Source: Chloroflexota bacterium (lineage in GTDB: Bacteria; Chloroflexota; Dehalococcoidia; DSTF01; RBG-16-68-14). Taken from it: a stretch of DNA of 52,362 nt. Shown here in pieces: positions 42,436 to 50,563 of this stretch. Below the pieces are notes generated by a model that worked only from the letters and a program-made list of their open reading frames with translations, was not told the DNA's origin and did not search any database. The stretch lies in NCBI GenBank assembly GCA_003228685.1, contig QIFC01000003.1, positions 1-52,362 on the forward strand. The letters are read 5' to 3'. The position numbers were made by a program, and so were the translations under genes. Within the stretch, counting starts at the first letter, position 1, and every line of letters begins with the position of its first letter.

Positions 42436-43269
42436 ATGGGAACCTTCCACGTCGACCTCGAGATAGGCGATCCAGAGGGCGAGCGCTACAACAAAGTCTC
42501 GGCACTAGTCGATACTGGCTCAACATACACAGTGATGCCACGGCCTCTGCTGGAACAGCTGGGTGTCAACCCACGGGAACAGGCCACGTTCCGGCTGGCG
42601 GACGGACGAAGCGTGGAACAAGAGATTGGACAAACGTGGGTCCGCATCGGCGAGAAGAGCGTTATCACGCTTGTTGTCTTTGGAGAGCGCGACGGTCCTG
42701 CGCTACTCGGCGCCTATGCCCTCGAAGGCCTCTTGCTGGCGCCCGATCCCATTGCCAAGAAGCTCGTACCGGTAGAAGGGTTACTGATGAGCAACACCGC
42801 GACAGCGCGAAAACTCGAAGTTCACTACACGATCAACGGCCGGGCGTACGAGGCGTACATCGAGCCGAACCTCACGCTCCTGGAGGTCGTGCGCGATGAG
42901 CTGCGGCTGACCGGCGCGAAGGAGGGCTGCGGCACTGGAGACTGCGGCGCCTGCTCCATGATCGTCAACGGCAAGCTCGTCACGTCGTGTCTCATGTTGG
43001 CGCCCCAGGCCGACGGCGCCGAGATCACGACGATCGAGGGCCTCGCGACGCACGGCGACCTGCACCCAGTCCAGCAGGCGTTCATCGATACCGGCGCGGT
43101 CCAGTGCGGCTTCTGCATTCCGGGCATGATCATGGCCGGCAAAGCGCTGCTCGACCAGAACTCCAAGCCCGACGAGCAGGAGATCCGCGCAGCAATCGCC
43201 GGAAACCTCTGCCGCTGCACGGGCTACACGAAGATCGTCGAAGCGATCGCGGCGGCGGCTGAAGCATAG
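42436..43269 (+). CDS. retropepsin-like aspartic protease domain fused to CoxS iron-sulfur subunit
   Basis: 277-aa fusion. Residues 1-117 match clan AA single-domain aspartyl proteases: MGTFHVDLEIGDPEGERYN, catalytic ALVDTGSTYTVMP, hydrophobic LLGAYALEGLLLAPDP, closing KLVPVEGLLM, which is where stand-alone members end. Residue 118 (ATG 42787) is also the natural Met of a normal CoxS: LTLLEVVRDEL, KEGCGTGDCGACSMIVNG (plant-type 2Fe-2S), then VQCGFCIPGM and LCRCTGY (second 2Fe-2S). No stop separates them. An internal GAAGGG 7 nt before ATG 42787 could also let CoxS be made alone. The protease part has lower GC than coxM by eye. The fused protease may be active, cut itself off, or be inert. Confidence 0.9.
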   Translation: MGTFHVDLEIGDPEGERYNKVSALVDTGSTYTVMPRPLLEQLGVNPREQATFRLADGRSVEQEIGQTWVRIGEKSVITLVVFGERDGPALLGAYALEGLLLAPDPIAKKLVPVEGLLMSNTATARKLEVHYTINGRAYEAYIEPNLTLLEVVRDELRLTGAKEGCGTGDCGACSMIVNGKLVTSCLMLAPQADGAEITTIEGLATHGDLHPVQQAFIDTGAVQCGFCIPGMIMAGKALLDQNSKPDEQEIRAAIAGNLCRCTGYTKIVEAIAAAAEA

Positions 43270-43287
43270 ACGAGAAAGGGGCTCTCG

Positions 43288-45567
43288 ATGACAACATACT
43301 CCAGCGTAGGCAAACCGATCACCCGCATCGATGGGTCGAATAAGGTCACCGGCGACAGCTTGTACGCAGGCGACGTCCAACTCCCAGGCATGCTGCACTG
43401 CAAGCTCCTGCGCAGTCCGCACGCGCACGCGCGGATCGTCAGCATCGACACGTCCAACGCGCTCGCGCTCGAAGGCATCGAGCGCGTCATCACGGCGGCC
43501 GACCTGCCTACCTTCAATCCAAAGCGCATGTCGAACAGGGCTTACAACCTCCTCGCGGCAGACGAAGTCCTCTTCTACGGCCAGCCGGTGGCCGCCGTGC
43601 TCGCGGTGGACGTATCGACGGCGGAAGAGGCGCTCGACCTGATCAATGTCGTCTACGATGAGCTGCCCGCCGTTCTCGACTCGCTCGCCGCGATGGAGGA
43701 GGATTCGCCTCTGGCCCGCGCGCCGGTCACCGAGATCGACCGGTCCGAGTCCAAGGGGCACGTCAGCGTCGACGTCAAGGAAGAGCAGTCCGACAAGCCA
43801 AGCAACATCGCGTCACAAGCGAAGTTCAGCCGAGGCGACGTCGACCAGGGCTTCGATGAAGCCGACTGCGTCGTCGAGCGCACCTGGCGCAGCGCGATGA
43901 TGCATCAGGGCTACATAGAGCCGCACTCGACCGTAGCCGACTTCAACGCGGCGAGCGGTGAACTGACGATCTGGACCGCGACACAGGGCCAGTTCTTCGT
44001 CCGCGACCAGATCTCGAACATGCTGCGCATGCCGGAGACGAAGATCCGCGTTATCGGCACCGAGCTGGGCGGCGGCTTCGGCGGCAAGATCTTCCTCACG
44101 CAGACGCTGGCTGCCGTGCTCGCGAAGCTCGCCGGGCGTCCCGTCAAGATCATCTTCACTCGCAAGGACGATCTCCAGGGCGCGACGCCCTCGGCGGGGT
44201 GCGTTGTGGATTTGAAGACGGGCATGAAGAAGGACGGTGCGATCACGGCGATCAAGGCGAAGATCGTTTACGACGCCGGCGCGTTCCCGGGAGCGTCGGC
44301 CGTGGTCGGCGCGATCCTCCTCGGTGGTTACTATCGCTTCCCCAACCTCGAGATCGAGACGTACGAGGTGCTCACGAACAAGGTCAGCGTCGGCGCGATC
44401 CGCGCACCGGGCGCGCACAATGTAACGTTCGCGATCGAGAGCCACATGGATATGATGGCGCGCGAGTTGGGACTCGATCCGCTGGAAGCGCGCATGCAGA
44501 ACGCCGTCTCTGAGGGCGACAAGATGCCCAGCGACGTACCATACACTCGCATCGGCATGAAGGAGTGCCTAGAGGCGGTACGCGACAGCGACCTCTGGAA
44601 GTCACGCGGCAAGAAGCAGAACGGCAACGGCAAGGCTCGCGGCATCGGGATGGCGGTGGGAGGATGGCTGGGCGGGCTGCAGCCGGCTAGCGCGCACGTG
44701 GAGCTGAACGGCGATGGCACGATCAAGGTCGTCGTTGGCGCGAACGACATCTCCGGCACGAACACGTCGTTCATGCAGATCGCCGCCGAGGAGTTGGGCG
44801 TCCCGCTGGAAATGGTCAGCGTGGGCACAGGCGACACGAAGACCGCCCCGTTCGCCGGCATGAGCGCCGGCAGCAAGACGCTCTTCACGGTCGGCCGCGC
44901 GGTCAAAGAGGCCGCGGAGGACGCCCGCCAGCAGCTCTTCAACATCGCCGCCGAGCGGCTGGAGGCCAACCCCGACGACATGGAGTCCGTCGACGGCGAG
45001 ATCCGCGTCAAGGGCTCGCCGGACAAATCGATCCCATTCCGCCGCCTGGCCGGCATCACGACCGGCTTCGGCGCTCTCTACCCGCCGATCATCGGACGCG
45101 GCGCCATTACGGCTCGTAAGCAGGCGCCCGGCTTCACCGCGCAGGTCGCCGAAGTGGAGGTCGACGAGGAGACTGGCCAGGTCACACTGCTCAACTGGGG
45201 CATCGTGCAGGACGCCGGCTTCGCCATCAACCCACTGTCTGTCGCAGGACAAATGCAGGGCGGAGCAACGCAAGGCATCGGCATCGGCCTCTGGGAAGAG
45301 ATGATCTTCGACGACAAGGGCCACCTCATGAACGACGGCCTGCTCGACTACCGCATGCCCACGGCGCTCGACGTCCCCAACATCGAGACGCAGATCGTCG
45401 AAGTGCCGTCCGAGGAGGGCCCCTACGGCGCGCGGGGCGTGGGCGAGCCATCGATCATCCCCGGTGCGGCGGCGATCTCCAACGCGATCGAGGACGCCAT
45501 CGGCGTGCGCGTCACGGAAGCGCCGGCCACGCCGGAGCGCATCCTGCGCGCGCTAGGCAAGATCTAG
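43288..45567 (+). CDS. molybdenum hydroxylase large subunit (xanthine dehydrogenase family)
   Basis: 759-aa Moco-binding subunit. GTELGGGFGGKIFLTQTLAA, the active-site loop KVSVGAIRAPGAHNVTFAIE, and the catalytic Glu in GARGVGEPSIIPGAAAI identify the family. The active-site loop is not the AYxCSFR of form I CO dehydrogenase, so CO oxidation is not supported; it resembles purine or aromatic hydroxylases. GAAAGGGG precedes ATG 43288. It is followed by a strong hairpin and then mocA. Substrate unknown. Confidence 0.92.
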   Translation: MTTYSSVGKPITRIDGSNKVTGDSLYAGDVQLPGMLHCKLLRSPHAHARIVSIDTSNALALEGIERVITAADLPTFNPKRMSNRAYNLLAADEVLFYGQPVAAVLAVDVSTAEEALDLINVVYDELPAVLDSLAAMEEDSPLARAPVTEIDRSESKGHVSVDVKEEQSDKPSNIASQAKFSRGDVDQGFDEADCVVERTWRSAMMHQGYIEPHSTVADFNAASGELTIWTATQGQFFVRDQISNMLRMPETKIRVIGTELGGGFGGKIFLTQTLAAVLAKLAGRPVKIIFTRKDDLQGATPSAGCVVDLKTGMKKDGAITAIKAKIVYDAGAFPGASAVVGAILLGGYYRFPNLEIETYEVLTNKVSVGAIRAPGAHNVTFAIESHMDMMARELGLDPLEARMQNAVSEGDKMPSDVPYTRIGMKECLEAVRDSDLWKSRGKKQNGNGKARGIGMAVGGWLGGLQPASAHVELNGDGTIKVVVGANDISGTNTSFMQIAAEELGVPLEMVSVGTGDTKTAPFAGMSAGSKTLFTVGRAVKEAAEDARQQLFNIAAERLEANPDDMESVDGEIRVKGSPDKSIPFRRLAGITTGFGALYPPIIGRGAITARKQAPGFTAQVAEVEVDEETGQVTLLNWGIVQDAGFAINPLSVAGQMQGGATQGIGIGLWEEMIFDDKGHLMNDGLLDYRMPTALDVPNIETQIVEVPSEEGPYGARGVGEPSIIPGAAAISNAIEDAIGVRVTEAPATPERILRALGKI

Positions 45568-45588
45568 CCGAGGCTCATGCAGATCCAA

Positions 45589-45618
45589 TGTAGGGGCGTT
45601 CAATCGAACGCCCCTACA
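45589..45618. repeat. GTAGGGGC palindromic hairpin between coxL and mocA
   Basis: TGTAGGGGCGTTC-AATC-GAACGCCCCTACA, perfect 13-nt arms with 4-nt loop. It is of a widespread repeat style I associate with Chloroflexota intergenic regions, and could reduce readthrough or stabilise the upstream mRNA. Confidence 0.75.
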
Positions 45619-45632
45619 GCATTCCCACGGTC

Positions 45633-46223
45633 ATGACCTCCGCGATCCTCCTCGCCGCTGGCGAATCGACCCGCATGGGCGAGCCCAAGGCGCTCCTGCG
45701 CTGGGGCGGTGCCACGCTGATCGAGTACCAGGTCCGCCAGCTCAGCGAGGCCGGCGTGGCCGAGACCGTCGTCGTGCTGGGCCATGCGGCCGACGAGATA
45801 CGAAAGCGGGTGCCAAGCGCGGCTCGAGTCGTCGTGAACTTGCACTACAAGGAGGGCCGCGCGACGTCGCTGCGGGCCGGAGCGGGCGCGCTGCCGGACG
45901 ACGCCGGCCCGATCATCGTGCTGAACGTGGACCAGCCACGCCCATCGGAACTGCTGCGATCGCTGCTTGCCGCGCATGAGGCCGGAGCTTCGCCGATCTC
46001 GCGGCCAGCATTCGAAGGCCAGCACGGTCATCCGCCGGTGCTGGACGGCCTCCTGCTGGATGAGTTGCGGGCAGTCGAAGAGGAGTCGCTGGGACTGCGG
46101 GGCGTCATGGCTGCCCACGCCGACGACGTGGCCGATATCGATCTAGGAGACGAGCGTGTGCTCGTTAGCTTCAACACGCCTGAGGAGTACGCCGCCGCGC
46201 TGGCTCTGTTCGGGCGACTGTAA
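45633..46223 (+). CDS. mocA: molybdenum cofactor cytidylyltransferase-like NTP transferase
   Basis: 196-aa nucleotidyltransferase. Signature LLAAGESTRMGEPKALLRWG, LIEYQVRQLSEAGVAETVVV and LNVDQPRPSELLRSLLAAHE; substrate-site QHGHPPVLDGLLLDEL. It is expected to attach CMP (or a related nucleotide) to Mo-molybdopterin so the Mo hydroxylase can be loaded. The position directly after the Mo-hydroxylase operon supports this over other MobA-like roles. Confidence 0.88.
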   Translation: MTSAILLAAGESTRMGEPKALLRWGGATLIEYQVRQLSEAGVAETVVVLGHAADEIRKRVPSAARVVVNLHYKEGRATSLRAGAGALPDDAGPIIVLNVDQPRPSELLRSLLAAHEAGASPISRPAFEGQHGHPPVLDGLLLDELRAVEEESLGLRGVMAAHADDVADIDLGDERVLVSFNTPEEYAAALALFGRL

Positions 46224-46233
46224 CAGCCAATCC

Positions 46234-46261
46234 TTGACTAAGCTGGGGGGTGTTCTATAAT
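46234..46261 (+). promoter_or_regulatory. consensus promoter TTGACT-N16-TATAAT
   Basis: TTGACT 46234-46239, a 16-nt spacer, TATAAT 46256-46261. It leaves a leader of roughly 80 nt to ATG 46345, with a strong Shine-Dalgarno. Best promoter in the window. Confidence 0.75.
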
Positions 46262-46344
46262 ACGCTTGCCTGCCAAGGAAGGCATTCTTCGGAACCATCC
46301 AGCCTCGTATTCGCCCTAGCGGGCGCAGGAAGGAGTCGACACCT

Positions 46345-46779
46345 ATGGCAGAAGCCGAGACCAAGGAGAAGCAGGTGAAGCCGATCCTCCCCTTTCTCCA
46401 CGTACCGGAGAACCCAGATGAGAAGCCATATCTAGCGGGCAACAAGTGCACGTCCTGCGGCGCAACCTATTTGGGAGCGCGCATGGCCTGCAGCAAGTGC
46501 TTTTCGACGGAGCCGATGGAAGAGGTGAAGCTCAGCGACAAGGGTGAGCTGCACGTCTTCTCTATCGTGCATCAGTCCGCGCCAGGTATCCCCACTCCGT
46601 ATGTCGCGGCGATCGTCGACCTGCCGGAAGGCGTGAGCGTCCGCTGCAACATTGAAGGCGTGGAGCCCGACCCGAAGAACCTCGAGTTCGGGATGGCTGT
46701 CGAGATGTACACCGAGACGGTGCACACCGACAGTGACGGAACCGAGACCATCGCGTTCAAGTTCAGGCCGGCCAAGTAG
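46345..46779 (+). CDS. Zn-ribbon / OB-fold (DUF35) acyl-CoA-associated protein
   Basis: 144-aa protein of the DUF35 rubredoxin-like zinc ribbon plus OB fold. Zinc ligands CTSCGATYLGARMACSKC; the OB part contains FSIVHQSAPGIPTPYVAAIV. These proteins pair with thiolase-superfamily enzymes and help bind CoA substrates. AAGGAG precedes ATG 46345; the thiolase starts 28 nt downstream. Confidence 0.88.
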   Translation: MAEAETKEKQVKPILPFLHVPENPDEKPYLAGNKCTSCGATYLGARMACSKCFSTEPMEEVKLSDKGELHVFSIVHQSAPGIPTPYVAAIVDLPEGVSVRCNIEGVEPDPKNLEFGMAVEMYTETVHTDSDGTETIAFKFRPAK

Positions 46780-46807
46780 CCCGCCCACAAGGAAGAGGAG
46801 AGGCACC

Positions 46808-47947
46808 ATGCGAGACGTAGTTATGGTTGGGGCCGGAATGATCAAGTTCGGCCGCTACCCAGAGAAGGGCGTACAGGAGCTGGCCGCCCAAGCCGCACTG
46901 CTGGCGATGCAAGACGCCGGCGTCACGATGAAGGACATCGAACTGCTAGCGAGCGGAAACCTCTATCAGGCCAGCGCGACGGTCGGTCAGCGTATCCTGA
47001 AGGAGATCGGCCAGACAGGCATCCCGGTGATCAACGTCGCGAACGCCTGCGCGACCGGCTCGACGGCGTACCGCGAGGCCTACATGGCCGTCGCCTCGGG
47101 CGCGTACGACGTCGCGATGGCCGTCGGCTCCGAGCAGATGGGCAAGATGGGCCTGCTGGGCGGAGGCGGCGCAAGCACGGGCACCATCTCGCCAGAAGGC
47201 ATCGTCGGTTCCGGCCTCATGCCGGCCGTCTTCGGACAGGCAGGCGTCGAGCATATGCGCAACCACGGCACAACAGCGGAGCAGTTCGCTAAGATCGCCG
47301 TGAAGAACCACAAGCATTCGATGCACAACCCCTACTCGCAGTACCAGGTTGAGATGAGCCTTGAGGACGTGATGAACGCGCGGACCGTCGCGTGGCCGAA
47401 CACGCTCTACATGTGCTGCCCAACGGGCGACGGCGCGGCAGCCGCGATCCTGATGTCGACCGAGAAGGCGAAGCAGTACACGAGCGAGCCCGTCAAGGTC
47501 CTGACATCGACATTAACGTCCGACCCGTACACAGAGCGGGACCTGACAATGCCTGACGTGAACACGCTGACCAAGAACGCTTCCAAGCTGGCCTACGAGG
47601 ACGCCGGCGTTGGCGCGGACGATCTCGACCTCGTCGAACTGCACGACTGCTTCGCGACGGCCGAGATGCTCCACTACGAAAATCTGGGGCTCTGCGACGA
47701 AGGTGAGGCCGGCAAGCTCATCGACGACAAGGAGACGTACGTCGGCGGCAAGATCCCGGTGAACGCCAGCGGTGGCCTGCTCTCCAAAGGGCACCCATTG
47801 GGCGCGACGGGCGTCGCCAACATCATTGAGATCTACTGGCATATCAAGGGCCAGGCGGGCAACCGCCAGGTAGAAGGCGCCAAGACAGGGCTGGCTCACG
47901 TCATCGGCCTGGGCTCCGCCTGCACGATCCACATCCTGCAAAAGTAG
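46808..47947 (+). CDS. thiolase-family acyl-CoA C-acetyltransferase-like protein
   Basis: 379-aa thiolase-superfamily member (SCP2/lipid-transfer subtype). Active-site Cys in VANACATGSTAYREAYMAVA, second-site HDCFATAEMLHYENLG and GGLLSKGHPLGATG with the catalytic His. The C-terminal GLAHVIGLGSACTIHILQK holds the conserved Cys region. Paired with the DUF35 gene, as often seen in bacteria and archaea. AGGAGAGG precedes ATG 46808. Chain-length specificity unknown. Confidence 0.88.
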   Translation: MRDVVMVGAGMIKFGRYPEKGVQELAAQAALLAMQDAGVTMKDIELLASGNLYQASATVGQRILKEIGQTGIPVINVANACATGSTAYREAYMAVASGAYDVAMAVGSEQMGKMGLLGGGGASTGTISPEGIVGSGLMPAVFGQAGVEHMRNHGTTAEQFAKIAVKNHKHSMHNPYSQYQVEMSLEDVMNARTVAWPNTLYMCCPTGDGAAAAILMSTEKAKQYTSEPVKVLTSTLTSDPYTERDLTMPDVNTLTKNASKLAYEDAGVGADDLDLVELHDCFATAEMLHYENLGLCDEGEAGKLIDDKETYVGGKIPVNASGGLLSKGHPLGATGVANIIEIYWHIKGQAGNRQVEGAKTGLAHVIGLGSACTIHILQK

Positions 47948-47968
47948 CTCTTCTATATTCAAGGCGAC

Positions 47969-47998
47969 GCAGGGCCGGCCCAAGAGGGCCGGCCTTGC
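47969..47998 (+). terminator. hairpin after the thiolase gene
   Basis: GC-rich 12-nt arms with a single G-U type mismatch around CAAGAG, 21 nt after the thiolase stop. No T-run follows, so termination strength is uncertain. Confidence 0.55.
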
Positions 47999-48135
47999 TA
48001 CTTCACTCAATCGGCATCGTGAACTCAACCACGCGGCAGGGCGCAGCGGTTAGCCTTGACTGTCGCACTGGGATAGCCCATGCTTCGTTTGGCCAAGCAG
48101 CGTCAAGCAAGCAGCGACATCAAGGAGGTCCTTAG

Positions 48136-48450
48136 ATGGCACACGTTACGATATTTCGCATGAAGGCGAAGGCCGGAGAGCGCGAGTCGGTCGTCGATTT
48201 GTTCGACATGTGGCAGCGAGAACATATGCCAAAGGTGGACGGATTCGTACGATCGACGATCATCTGCAACCTGGATGGCGACGACGAGTTCATGGCCGAG
48301 GTGATGTTCGAGTCGCGAGAGGCCTACGATGCGAACTCAGCCACCCCTGAACAGGGGGAATGGTTCCAGAAGCTTCGCTCGCACCTGATCGCCGACCCGG
48401 ACTGGTTCAACGGCAAGCTGGAGCGCGAGTCCGGCAACATCGTCCCGTAG
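48136..48450 (+). CDS. ABM-like dimeric alpha/beta-barrel protein
   Basis: 104-aa single-domain protein of the antibiotic-biosynthesis-monooxygenase fold. VTIFRMKAKAGERESVVDLF, the HMPKVDGFVRSTIICNLDGD strand and FMAEVMFESREAYDA fit. Catalysis is not proven for most family members. AAGGAGGT precedes ATG 48136; it lies alone between two hairpin terminators. Confidence 0.75.
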   Translation: MAHVTIFRMKAKAGERESVVDLFDMWQREHMPKVDGFVRSTIICNLDGDDEFMAEVMFESREAYDANSATPEQGEWFQKLRSHLIADPDWFNGKLERESGNIVP

Positions 48451-48471
48451 GGCCGCCATACGCATCTGAAT

Positions 48472-48506
48472 AGAGAGGCCTGGCTTCGAGGGAGCCGGGC
48501 CTCTCT
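48472..48506 (+). terminator. hairpin after the ABM gene
   Basis: 14-nt arms (AGAGAGGCCTGGCT with its complement, one mismatch) and a 7-nt loop, 21 nt after the ABM stop. Not followed by a clear T-run. Confidence 0.55.
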
Positions 48507-48557
48507 CGTCAAGCATGCCTGTGCTCCTACTCGGCCACGCGTCAGGCAGGACCATGC

Positions 48558-48563
48558 TACGCT
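48558..48563 (+). promoter_or_regulatory. -10 box TACGCT for the Vgb-like lipoprotein gene
   Basis: Ends 10 nt before ATG 48574. No Shine-Dalgarno is visible. Confidence 0.35.
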
Positions 48564-48573
48564 GACCGCTGAC

Positions 48574-49638
48574 ATGTTCGCCTTACGACCTACTCTACTC
48601 GCACTTCTGCTGACTTCCGCCGCAGTCTTCGTGGCCTGCGGCGACGATGACGACGCTACGCTGGAGGCCACCGCCACCAATTCTTCTGCCACGCCGGCGG
48701 TCACGGACGCGGCGCCCACGCCGGGCACGTCCGGACCACCCTCTGAGTTTTCGATTCAGACCTACGCGGTACCGGACGGATCGCGGCCGCACGACGTGGC
48801 GCCCGCAGCCGACGGCGGCGTCTGGTACGCAGCCCAACGACGCGCCGCGCTCGGCTGGCTGGACCCAGCAACCGGCGAGGTTCGCGAGATCCCACTCGGC
48901 GAAGGCTCCGCGCCGCACGGTGTGATCGTCGGGCCGGGCGGCGACGCGTGGGTCACGGACGGCGGCCTCAACGCGATCGTGCGCGTCGACGCCGGCACGG
49001 ATGCTGTCAGCGTCTTCCCGTTGCCAGCCGAGCGCCCCAACGCCGACCTCAATACGGCAGCCTTCGACGGCCGAGGCAGGATCTGGTTCACCGGCCAAAA
49101 CGGCATCTACGGCGTCTACGATCCCGAGACCGAAGAGATGCAGGTGTTCGACGCCCCACGCGGCGCGGGCCCGTACGGTATCGCCGCCACGCCGGACGGC
49201 GATATCTACTTCGCCTCACTGGCCGGCAACTACGTCGGCAAGGTCGACCTCGACAGCGGCGCGGCGACCGTCCTCGAGCCGCCTACGCCGGGGCAAGGCG
49301 CGCGCCGTGTATGGTCCGACTCATTAGGCCGCATCTGGGTAAGCGAGTGGGACGCTGGGCAGGTCGCGCTCTACGATCCGGCGACGGGGGCCTGGCAGGA
49401 GTGGCCGCTGCCTGGCCCAGGGCCGCAAGCCTACGCGGTGTACGTCGACGACCGCGACCTGGTCTGGCTGAGCGACTTCGGCGGGAACACCCTTGTCCTG
49501 TTCGAACCAGACAGCAAACGTTTCACGACGTTAGAACTCCCGAGTACACCGAGCGAGGTACGACAGCTCCTAGGCAGGCCCGGCGAACTCTGGGCGCCGG
49601 CATCCGCTGTGGATCAGTTGATCGTGGTCCGGTACTAG
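48574..49638 (+). CDS. virginiamycin-B-lyase/SMP-30-like beta-propeller lipoprotein
   Basis: 354-aa exported protein with an N-terminal helix and lipobox VFVACGDDDD. A Thr/Ala/Pro-rich linker leads into a propeller with repeated blades of the type GVWYAAQRRAALGWLDPATG, DAWVTDGGLNAIVRVDAGTD, RIWFTGQNGIYGVYDPETEE, RIWVSEWDAGQVALYDPATG, LVWLSDFGGNTLVLFEPDSK. This is the Vgb/NHL-like streptogramin lyase fold, but most members are not lyases, so ligand or sensor roles are equally possible. It is leaderless by position of its -10 box. Confidence 0.82.
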   Translation: MFALRPTLLALLLTSAAVFVACGDDDDATLEATATNSSATPAVTDAAPTPGTSGPPSEFSIQTYAVPDGSRPHDVAPAADGGVWYAAQRRAALGWLDPATGEVREIPLGEGSAPHGVIVGPGGDAWVTDGGLNAIVRVDAGTDAVSVFPLPAERPNADLNTAAFDGRGRIWFTGQNGIYGVYDPETEEMQVFDAPRGAGPYGIAATPDGDIYFASLAGNYVGKVDLDSGAATVLEPPTPGQGARRVWSDSLGRIWVSEWDAGQVALYDPATGAWQEWPLPGPGPQAYAVYVDDRDLVWLSDFGGNTLVLFEPDSKRFTTLELPSTPSEVRQLLGRPGELWAPASAVDQLIVVRY

Positions 49639-49677
49639 CTCCACATCGTTTCTCGCAGAGAGGCGCTGCGCATCCGG

Positions 49678-50526
49678 CTAGAAAACGGCGAGGCCGCTCG
49701 GATTGCGAGCCTCAACTATGTCCTCCATCCGGCCACGCACAGCCTGGATGGACTCTGGGTGGGTGAGGATGTAGAACTGTTCTTCCTTGACCGCCTGGAC
49801 CACGGCCGTCGCCACCTGCTCTGTGCTGATCCCGCCATCCAAGAAGCCTTGAACGGCCTGATCGATGGCCTCTTCCTGCGCGGTCTTCTCTCCCTGCGGG
49901 TTCTGTAGCTCCGCCGGCCGGTTGCGGGCCGCATCGCCGAGGCGCGTTGTGACCCAGGCGGGACACAGGACAGAGACCTTCACCTGCGAGCCGGCCGTCG
50001 CGAGTTCGCGATATAGCGTCTCGGACAGCGTCACGACCGCGTGCTTGGTCACATTGTAGATGCCCAAGTACGGCGCGGAGACCAGGCCCGCCAACGACGC
50101 CGTGTTGATGACGTGGCCCTCGGTGCCTTGTTCGATCATGATCGGGACGAACGTCCGGACACCGTGGATCACACCCCACAAGTTCGGCCCAAGCACCCAC
50201 TTCCAGTCCGCCTCGGTCCGCTCCCAGACCGGCCCCGCCGGCGGAACGACACCCGCGTTGTTGCAAACGACATGGATCACGCCGAACTCCTCGACGGCGC
50301 TCTTCGCGAGCGCTTCCACGTCCGCGCCGTTCGACACGTCGCACTGCACCGCGAGGACGGTCGCGCCGCTGGCCCGGAACGCGGTCGCGGTTTCATCGAG
50401 AGCGCGCTGCTCAATGTCGGCCAATACGACCTTCATATCCTCGGCGGCAAAGTGCTCGGCCATCGCCCGGCCAATACCGCTGGCCGCCCCGGTCACCACG
50501 GCTACCCTGTCCCTCAGCTCTTTCAT
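49678..50526 (-). CDS. short-chain dehydrogenase/reductase
   Basis: 282-aa classical SDR: TGAASGIGRAMAEHFAAEDM, acidic cofactor residue in VVLADIEQRAL (NAD preference), NNAGVVPPAGPVW, catalytic Ser in INTASLAGLVSAP and YNVTKHAVVTLSETLYREL (YxxxK). C-terminal extension to 282 aa matches the F420/SDR group often found beside LLM oxidoreductases. AAGGAG upstream of ATG 50526. It is next to, and same strand as, the LLM oxidoreductase. Confidence 0.9.
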   Translation of the reverse strand: MKELRDRVAVVTGAASGIGRAMAEHFAAEDMKVVLADIEQRALDETATAFRASGATVLAVQCDVSNGADVEALAKSAVEEFGVIHVVCNNAGVVPPAGPVWERTEADWKWVLGPNLWGVIHGVRTFVPIMIEQGTEGHVINTASLAGLVSAPYLGIYNVTKHAVVTLSETLYRELATAGSQVKVSVLCPAWVTTRLGDAARNRPAELQNPQGEKTAQEEAIDQAVQGFLDGGISTEQVATAVVQAVKEEQFYILTHPESIQAVRGRMEDIVEARNPSGLAVF

Positions 50527-50563
50527 GGCCTCACTCCTTCTGTCTTGCTCAAGCTATGAGCCG

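Noticed and set aside
42436..42786. Simple separate protease gene ending before coxS
   Set aside because: No stop codon lies between residue 117 and the CoxS start in this frame; TGA triplets near 42785 are in another frame.
43288..45567. Aerobic CO dehydrogenase form I
   Set aside because: The AYxCSFR active-site loop is absent; the loop is GAIRAPGAHN.
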